The position numbers were made by a program, and so were the translations under genes. A stretch of DNA of 11,312 nucleotides from Faecalimonas sp. (lineage in GTDB: Bacteria > Bacillota_A > Clostridia > Lachnospirales > Lachnospiraceae), in the NCBI GenBank assembly GCA_026169575.1, contig JAPFCT010000421.1, positions 1 to 11,312 of the forward strand, written 5' to 3'. Below the pieces are notes generated by a model. That model had not been told where the DNA came from. It searched no databases and saw only the letters and a program-made list of their open reading frames with translations. Shown here one piece after another: positions 6,806 to 11,312 of the stretch; the first letter of the stretch is position 1; every line of letters starts with the position of its first letter.

Positions 6806-6886
6806 GAATATAAGAAAACCCGCGTGGGAGACCAGGAATGAAAAAGAAAGTGTCCAGGATCTCCCACGCGGGTTTTAGTTATATTC
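6806..6886. terminator. Bidirectional intrinsic terminator between convergent operons
   Basis: AAAACCCGCGTGGGAGA (6815-6831) pairs perfectly with TCTCCCACGCGGGTTTT (6860-6876), a 17-bp stem. An outer stem GAATATAA (6806-6813) with TTATATTC (6879-6886) adds 8 more pairs across a small internal loop, and a few inner pairs are possible (6832-6836 with 6854-6858). The flanking A and T runs give a T-tract on either strand, so it can stop both the exporter operon from the left and the DUF1846 gene from the right. It ends 4 bp from the DUF1846 stop codon. Confidence 0.9.
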
Positions 6887-6890
6887 AGAA

Positions 6891-8369
6891 TTAATGATAA
6901 AGTTTTTTGTTTTCATATTTTGCTTCGGAAGTCAGCTGGATGGAAAGCTTCTTAAACTGCTTGACATCGACTTCAGAGAGCATTACAGAAGTATGCACCT
7001 GGCAGCCTCTTAATTTTGGGATTTGATCCAGCGCAAGCTGTGCGGTCTCATTTGTTGCGGCGCTGATCGAAAGTGCGATCAGTACTTCATCTGTGTGCAG
7101 CCGTGGATTTTTACTTCCGAGGTAAGCTGTTTTTAATTTCTGGATCGGCTCGATCGCAGCAGGGGAAATGATGTGCACGTCATCTTCAATGCCGGCAAGT
7201 TTCTTCAGGGCATTCAGAAGTAGAGCGGCAGATGCACCGAGCAGATTACTTGTTTTACCGGTGATGATACTGCCATCAGGAAGTTCCAGGGCAGCAGCAG
7301 GTGCGCCGGTTTCTTCTGCGCGCTTCAGAGCAGCATCTACGACGGCACGGTCATTGACAGTGATATGTGCCTGCTTCATCAGAAGTTCGATCTTAAAGAC
7401 TTCTTCTTCGGTGGAAGTACCTTCTGCAAGTCCGTTCAGTGCCTGATAGTAGCGGCGGATGATCTCCTGATTGGAGGCATCCCGGCAGGCTTCATCATCG
7501 CAGATGCAGTTTCCTGCCATATTGACCCCCATATCTGTTGGAGATTTATAAGGATTTTCCCCATAAATTTTTTCAAAAATAGCGCTGAGTACCGGGAAGA
7601 TCTCTACATCACGGTTGTAGTTGACCGTCGTGATGCCGTAGGCTTCCAGATGGAATGGATCGATCATGTTGACATCATTCAGATCTGCAGTCGCAGCTTC
7701 ATATGCCAGATTGACCGGATGCTTCAGAGGGATATTCCAGATCGGGAATGTCTCAAACTTGGCATATCCGGCGCGGACCCCACGCTTGTGCTCGTGATAG
7801 AGCTGGGAGAGGCAGGTAGCCATCTTACCGCTTCCTGGTCCCGGTGCTGTGATGATCACAAGTGGTCTGGAAGTCTCGATATAATCATTTTTGCCATATC
7901 CTTCATCACTGACGATCAGCGGGATATTGGAAGGATATCCTTCGATGATATGGTGGATGTAGACACGGATACCAAGCTTCTCCAGTCTTGTCTTAAACAG
8001 ATTGGCGCTGCTCTGGCCTGTGTACTGGGTGATCACAACACTGCCCACAAAAAGTCCTTTTTCGCGGAAGGATTCGATCAGACGAAGTACGTCTGAGTCG
8101 TAAGTGATACCGAGGTCTCCACGGACTTTATTTTTTTCGATGTCTCCGGCGCTGATGACGATCACGATCTCAGCCTGGTCAGACAGCTGCATGAGAAGTC
8201 TCAGCTTACTGTCCGGTGCAAAGCCCGGAAGTACCCGGGAAGCGTGATAATCATCAAATAATTTACCACCAAATTCCAGATATAGTTTGTTGTCAAACTG
8301 ATCAATTCTTTTTCTGATATGCTCTGACTGCATAGCCAGATACTTATCGTTATCAAATCCAATTTTCAT
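6891..8369 (-). CDS. DUF1846 (UPF0371) family protein of unknown function
   Basis: A 492-residue protein that I recognise as a full-length DUF1846/UPF0371 member from its N-terminus (IGFDNDKYLAMQSEHIRKRI, residues 3-22) and from internal blocks. No signal peptide or membrane segment is visible, so it should be cytoplasmic. A glycine-rich P-loop-like motif APGPGSGKMATC lies at 175-186, with K182 placed as in Walker A but followed by Met instead of Ser/Thr. A small cysteine cluster C288, C290, C295 (CxCx4C) lies in GNCICDDEACRD. The C-terminal third is helix-rich with many Ala and Leu. The start codon (complement of 8367-8369) has an AAAGGA site 11 nt upstream, a long spacing, but no other start fits. 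It is transcribed alone, convergent with the exporter operon and divergent from ftsH. To my knowledge the biochemical function is not established; a nucleotide- or phosphate-binding role is only suggested by the glycine-rich loop. Confidence 0.9.
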   Translation of the reverse strand: MKIGFDNDKYLAMQSEHIRKRIDQFDNKLYLEFGGKLFDDYHASRVLPGFAPDSKLRLLMQLSDQAEIVIVISAGDIEKNKVRGDLGITYDSDVLRLIESFREKGLFVGSVVITQYTGQSSANLFKTRLEKLGIRVYIHHIIEGYPSNIPLIVSDEGYGKNDYIETSRPLVIITAPGPGSGKMATCLSQLYHEHKRGVRAGYAKFETFPIWNIPLKHPVNLAYEAATADLNDVNMIDPFHLEAYGITTVNYNRDVEIFPVLSAIFEKIYGENPYKSPTDMGVNMAGNCICDDEACRDASNQEIIRRYYQALNGLAEGTSTEEEVFKIELLMKQAHITVNDRAVVDAALKRAEETGAPAAALELPDGSIITGKTSNLLGASAALLLNALKKLAGIEDDVHIISPAAIEPIQKLKTAYLGSKNPRLHTDEVLIALSISAATNETAQLALDQIPKLRGCQVHTSVMLSEVDVKQFKKLSIQLTSEAKYENKKLYH

Positions 8370-8443
8370 AGCGCGTTCAGTCCTTTATCTCATTCTTGAT
8401 TATAATGTTACTAAAAAAGTGAGTATAATAAATATACGTCAAT

Positions 8444-8473
8444 AGTATACTATAAAGCATTTGTATTTTGCAA
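8444..8473 (-). promoter_or_regulatory. Weak candidate promoter for the DUF1846 gene
   Basis: On the minus strand TTGCAA (8473-8468) is followed after 18 bp by TATACT (8449-8444), which would give a leader of roughly 65-70 nt. Other TATAAT-like boxes exist closer to the gene (for example minus-strand 8404-8399) but lack a -35. The region is AT-rich, so the choice is uncertain. Confidence 0.3.
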
Positions 8474-8556
8474 GGAGAAAAAACAGCGGATATCGGAGTG
8501 GAAAAAACAGAAGGAATCCGGGAAGAAATAGTTTGAAACAGAAAGATTTGTAGAAA

Positions 8557-8593
8557 TTCACAAAAGTTTTAGAAATGTGAAGGGGATTTCACA
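8557..8593. repeat. Three TTCACA/TGTGAA motifs upstream of the ftsH promoter
   Basis: TTCACA occurs at 8557-8562 and 8588-8593, and its reverse complement TGTGAA at 8576-8581. The last two form a 6-bp inverted repeat with a 6-bp spacer, ending 9 bp before the ftsH -35 box. The arrangement could be a regulator site. It is not the CIRCE (HrcA) or CtsR heat-shock operator. Confidence 0.3.
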
Positions 8594-8602
8594 ATGTTTT
8601 TA

Positions 8603-8631
8603 TTGATTTATGCGAGGACCATACTTATAAT
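8603..8631 (+). promoter_or_regulatory. Sigma-A promoter of ftsH
   Basis: A perfect -10 box TATAAT (8626-8631) lies 17 bp after TTGATT (8603-8608), which matches four of six -35 positions. Transcription should start near 8638, about 22 nt before the ftsH ATG. This excludes the in-frame ATG at 8594 as the start. Confidence 0.65.
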
Positions 8632-8647
8632 AAAAGAGATGACAATT

Positions 8648-8653
8648 AGGAGG
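8648..8653 (+). promoter_or_regulatory. Ribosome binding site setting the ftsH start
   Basis: A perfect AGGAGG lies 6 nt before ATG 8660 and decides this start over the ATG at 8594. Confidence 0.85.
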
Positions 8654-8659
8654 AAAAGA

Positions 8660-10711
8660 ATGGACAACCAAAACAAAAATAACCAAAAGAACAACAAGCA
8701 GGGCTTTGGGATTATTATAATTACAACACTGATCGCGGCTGTCATCGTACTTGGACTTTATCAGTTCATGGAAGAGAGCACATCGAAAGAGATTGCGTAC
8801 AGTGAATTTCTCAAGATGGTTGACGAGGGCAAAGTAGAAGAAGTCCGGATCGGTGCCAATGAACTTATAATCACCCCGAAGGAAGAAAAGGTTCCAGGGA
8901 TCAAAGTAAAATATTTCACTGGAAGAGTAGAAGATGAGAAGCTGTCAGAGCGCCTCTATGAAGCGGGAATTAAGTATGGGGCAGAGATCCCGGATTCTAC
9001 TTCGGCGATGCTTTTTAATATTCTGATCAGTATTGTACTTCCGTTCGCGTTTATCTGGATCGGACTGAGTTTTCTGATGCGGAGAATGTCAAGAAGCGGC
9101 GGAATGATGGGCATTGGAAAAAGCAATGCCAAGATGTATGTAGAGAAAGAAACCGGAGTGACATTCAAAGATGTGGCAGGAGAAGATGAAGCAAAAGAGT
9201 CTCTTCAGGAAGTGGTAGATTTTCTTCATAATCCGGGAAAATATACAGGAATCGGTGCAAAGCTTCCGAAGGGAGCGCTTCTTGTAGGACCTCCGGGAAC
9301 TGGTAAGACATTGCTTGCAAAGGCGGTGGCAGGAGAGGCGAAGGTTCCGTTCTTCTCACTTTCCGGTTCTGCGTTTGTGGAGATGTATGTCGGAGTTGGT
9401 GCATCGAGAGTGCGTGATCTGTTCAAAGAAGCGCAGGCGATGGCTCCGTGTATTATTTTTATAGATGAGATTGATGCGATCGGTAAGAGCAGAGATAACG
9501 CGATGGGAAGCAATGATGAGAGAGAGCAGACATTGAACCAGCTGCTGGCAGAGATGGATGGATTCGATACAGACAAAGGTCTTCTGATCCTTGCAGCGAC
9601 AAACCGTCCGGAGATCCTTGACCCGGCATTACTGCGGCCGGGACGCTTTGACAGACGGATCATCGTAGACAAGCCAGACCTGAAAGGGCGTGTGGATATT
9701 CTGAAAGTGCATGCGAAAGATGTCAAGATGGATGAGACAGTAGATCTGGAAGCAATTGCGCTGGCAACATCAGGAGCAGTGGGATCTGATCTTGCGAATA
9801 TGATCAACGAGGCTGCGATCAACGCAGTAAAACACGGAAGAAAAGTGGTATCACAGGCAGATTTATTTGAGGCAGTAGAAGTTGTCCTTGTCGGTAAGGA
9901 AAAGAAAGACCGTATCATGAATGCAGAGGAGAGACGGATCGTATCTTACCATGAAGTTGGACACGCGCTTGTCAGCGCGCTCCAGAAAGATGCAGAGCCG
10001 GTACAGAAGATCACGATCGTTCCAAGAACAATGGGAGCGCTTGGATATGTGATGCATACACCGGAAGAGGAGAAATTCTTAAATACAAAGAAAGAACTGG
10101 AGGCGATGCTTGTCGGCATGCTCGGCGGAAGAGCAGCGGAAGAGATTGTATTTGATACAGTCACGACCGGAGCTTCTAATGATATCGAACAGGCGACAAA
10201 GGTGGCCAGAGCGATGATCACACAGTACGGTATGTCAGAGAAATTTGGTCTGATTGGTCTGGAATCAGTCCAGAACCGCTACCTTGACGGACGTCCGGTA
10301 ATGAACTGTGGCGAGGCAACAGCGGCAGAGATTGATACCGAAGTTATGAGAATGCTGAAGGAAGCTTATGCAGAGGCGAAGCGCCTTCTGTCAGAGAATC
10401 GTCAGTCACTGGATGAGATCGCGGCATTCCTGATCGAGAAAGAGACGATCACTGGAAAAGAATTTATGGAAATCTTTCACCGAGTTCAGGGAATCGGGGA
10501 AGGAACACAGGAAAAAGAAGCGAGAATCTCAATGAAAGAGGTAGAAATAAAAGAAGTGCAGCCAGAGAAACAGCCAGAAGCAGCAGAGACATGTGAAGAA
10601 GCTGAGAAAGAAGAGGTATCTGAAGAAGTTCAGGAAACAGAATCGGAACTGTCTTTGAGTAAAGAAGCAGAAGAGAGTATGGAAGATTCTGTGCAGGAGA
10701 AAGAACAATAA
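8660..10711 (+). CDS. ftsH: ATP-dependent zinc metalloprotease FtsH
   Basis: A 683-residue membrane-anchored AAA+ protease, active as a hexamer, that degrades misfolded membrane and regulatory proteins. TM1 is at about residues 15-36, a short extracytoplasmic domain at 37-115, and TM2 at about 117-140. The AAA+ module (about 169-410) shows Walker A GPPGTGKT (210-217), Walker B IIFIDEIDAIG, the pore loop EMYVGVGAS (Tyr in place of the usual Phe of FVG) and the second region of homology ending RPGRFDR. The peptidase domain carries the zinc site HEVGH (431-435) and the third ligand D508 in SNDIEQAT. From about residue 613 the last 71 residues are a low-complexity acidic tail with 25 glutamates, probably disordered. 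All catalytic residues are present. It has its own promoter and is followed by uvrC, without the tilS-hpt neighbours common elsewhere in Firmicutes. Confidence 0.97.
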   Translation: MDNQNKNNQKNNKQGFGIIIITTLIAAVIVLGLYQFMEESTSKEIAYSEFLKMVDEGKVEEVRIGANELIITPKEEKVPGIKVKYFTGRVEDEKLSERLYEAGIKYGAEIPDSTSAMLFNILISIVLPFAFIWIGLSFLMRRMSRSGGMMGIGKSNAKMYVEKETGVTFKDVAGEDEAKESLQEVVDFLHNPGKYTGIGAKLPKGALLVGPPGTGKTLLAKAVAGEAKVPFFSLSGSAFVEMYVGVGASRVRDLFKEAQAMAPCIIFIDEIDAIGKSRDNAMGSNDEREQTLNQLLAEMDGFDTDKGLLILAATNRPEILDPALLRPGRFDRRIIVDKPDLKGRVDILKVHAKDVKMDETVDLEAIALATSGAVGSDLANMINEAAINAVKHGRKVVSQADLFEAVEVVLVGKEKKDRIMNAEERRIVSYHEVGHALVSALQKDAEPVQKITIVPRTMGALGYVMHTPEEEKFLNTKKELEAMLVGMLGGRAAEEIVFDTVTTGASNDIEQATKVARAMITQYGMSEKFGLIGLESVQNRYLDGRPVMNCGEATAAEIDTEVMRMLKEAYAEAKRLLSENRQSLDEIAAFLIEKETITGKEFMEIFHRVQGIGEGTQEKEARISMKEVEIKEVQPEKQPEAAETCEEAEKEEVSEEVQETESELSLSKEAEESMEDSVQEKEQ

Positions 10712-10885
10712 AAAGAAACAGTGTCTGAGATCCATGCAGAGAGAACAGATGGAGTGGTTCCGGATCTGTCAAAAGGAATGGAACAGATAGAAAAAAGAGG
10801 AGTGTCAGAAGACACTCCTCTCTTTCAATCAGTATGCCAGGATTGGAAAAGAGCGTGTGGACATGAGACTAAAAGGGAGGAAATG
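10712..10885 (+). other. ftsH-uvrC intergenic region, open in the ftsH frame
   Basis: This 174-bp gap has no clear promoter. The reading frame shared by ftsH and uvrC has no stop from the ftsH TAA (10709-10711) to the uvrC ATG. The virtual translation begins [14 protein letters not shown], chemically similar to the end of the FtsH tail. The gap also holds the hairpin at 10796-10821 and the uvrC ribosome site AGGGAGG (10874-10880). It is most simply noncoding. Confidence 0.4.
10796..10821 (+). terminator. Hairpin between ftsH and uvrC, weak terminator or attenuator
   Basis: AGAGGAGTGTC (10796-10806) pairs perfectly with GACACTCCTCT (10811-10821) around the loop AGAA. On the plus strand it is followed by only CTTTC, a poor T-tract, so termination of the ftsH transcript may be partial and uvrC could be reached by read-through. 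The A-run before the left arm would make a better T-tract on the minus strand, but no minus-strand gene is seen here. Confidence 0.55.
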
Positions 10886-11312
10886 ATGTTTCAAATAGAG
10901 GAAGAGTTAAAAAAGCTTCCGGCAAAACCGGGAGTATATCTGATGCATGATGAGAAGGACGATATTATTTATGTGGGAAAGGCGATCAGTCTGAAGAACC
11001 GTGTACGTCAATATTTTCAGGCGAGCAGAAATAAAGGAGTAAAGATTGAGCAGATGGTCACACATATTGCAAGGTTTGAATATATCGTCACAGATTCGGA
11101 ATTGGAAGCGCTTGTGCTGGAATGTAATCTGATCAAGGAACACAGACCAAAATACAATACGATGCTGATGGATGATAAGACTTATCCATTTATCAAAGTG
11201 ACTGTGGAGGAGGCGTACCCCCGAATTTTGTTTGCGCGGGAGATGAAGAAAGATAAGGCGAAATATTTTGGGCCCTACACAAGTGCAGGAGCAGTCAAGG
11301 ATACGATCGAGC
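10886..11312 (+). CDS. uvrC: Excinuclease ABC subunit C, N-terminal part
   Basis: The first 142 codons of UvrC, the nuclease that makes both incisions around lesions in nucleotide excision repair with UvrA and UvrB; the gene runs off the window. The GIY-YIG nuclease domain is clear: residues 1-25 carry the GVYLM form of the GIY motif, followed by [18 protein letters not shown] with the YVG motif and catalytic arginine, then [21 protein letters not shown] with the catalytic glutamate. The sequence then continues [13 protein letters not shown], typical of UvrC. The start at ATG 10886 is 5 nt after AGGGAGG (10874-10880); the adjacent ATG at 10883 is only 2 nt from it. No promoter is seen directly upstream, so transcription may come partly from ftsH. 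The UvrB-binding and C-terminal nuclease regions lie outside the window. Confidence 0.96.
   Translation, partial: MFQIEEELKKLPAKPGVYLMHDEKDDIIYVGKAISLKNRVRQYFQASRNKGVKIEQMVTHIARFEYIVTDSELEALVLECNLIKEHRPKYNTMLMDDKTYPFIKVTVEEAYPRILFAREMKKDKAKYFGPYTSAGAVKDTIE

Noticed and set aside
7365..8096. 243-codon open frame on the plus strand opposite the DUF1846 gene
   Set aside because: The minus-strand protein matches a known family over its full length; the plus-strand frame has no ribosome site or recognisable domain.
8594..8659. ATG at 8594 as the ftsH start
   Set aside because: It precedes the predicted transcription start near 8638 and has no good ribosome site; the extension contains no FtsH-like sequence.
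9226..9918. 230-codon open frame on the minus strand inside ftsH
   Set aside because: Shadow of the conserved AAA+ coding sequence, with Ser/Arg/Pro-rich composition and no recognisable domain.
1..11312. Mobile element, phage, CRISPR array, toxin-antitoxin or defence island
   Set aside because: No transposase, integrase, regularly spaced repeats, tRNA or attachment site was found; every large gene belongs to an ordinary chromosomal family with intact reading frame.

Overview
The window looks like a chromosomal segment of a gut-type Firmicute, most likely a Lachnospiraceae/Clostridia member. The reasons are strong AGGAGG-type ribosome binding sites, sigma-A promoters with 17-bp spacers, moderate G+C, and gene families typical of that group: a YtrA-type GntR regulator with an ABC-2 transporter, a MarR regulator with a paired ABC exporter, DUF1846, ftsH and uvrC. 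The genus cannot be fixed from the sequence alone.

Layout. (1) Positions 1-1949 hold an operon of a small GntR/YtrA-family repressor, an ABC ATPase and an ABC-2-type permease. It is driven by a near-consensus promoter that sits inside a perfect 17-bp inverted repeat, so autoregulation is likely. The set resembles the regulator-ATPase-permease part of staphylococcal Pmt or Bacillus Ytr systems. (2) Positions 1950-2211 are noncoding. They contain a foldable stretch of about 105 nt ending in a T-tract (candidate small RNA or elaborate terminator), then the promoter and an operator-like palindrome for the next operon. (3) Positions 2230-6750 hold an operon of a MarR regulator and two full ABC exporter half-transporters. 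The two halves show complementary degeneration of one ATP site, the hallmark of heterodimeric multidrug exporters such as TM287/288, LmrCD and BmrCD. The first half carries a predicted extracytoplasmic insert of about 160 residues. (4) A very strong near-perfect inverted repeat (6806-6886) acts as a bidirectional terminator between this operon and the convergent gene. (5) Positions 6891-8369, minus strand, encode a DUF1846/UPF0371 protein of unknown function with a P-loop-like motif. (6) A divergent intergenic region of about 290 bp leads to ftsH (8660-10711), a membrane AAA+ zinc protease with an unusually glutamate-rich C-terminal tail. (7) After a 174-bp gap with a hairpin, the window ends inside uvrC (nucleotide excision repair).

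Together the first two operons are two independently regulated export modules, each with a one-component regulator next to its transporter. The right half is mostly housekeeping: protein quality control and DNA repair. I see no phage, insertion sequence, CRISPR array, tRNA or rRNA, and no clearly new multi-gene system. The most open questions are the structured RNA candidate at 1977-2082, the role of the DUF1846 protein, the extracytoplasmic insert of the first exporter subunit and the acidic FtsH tail.
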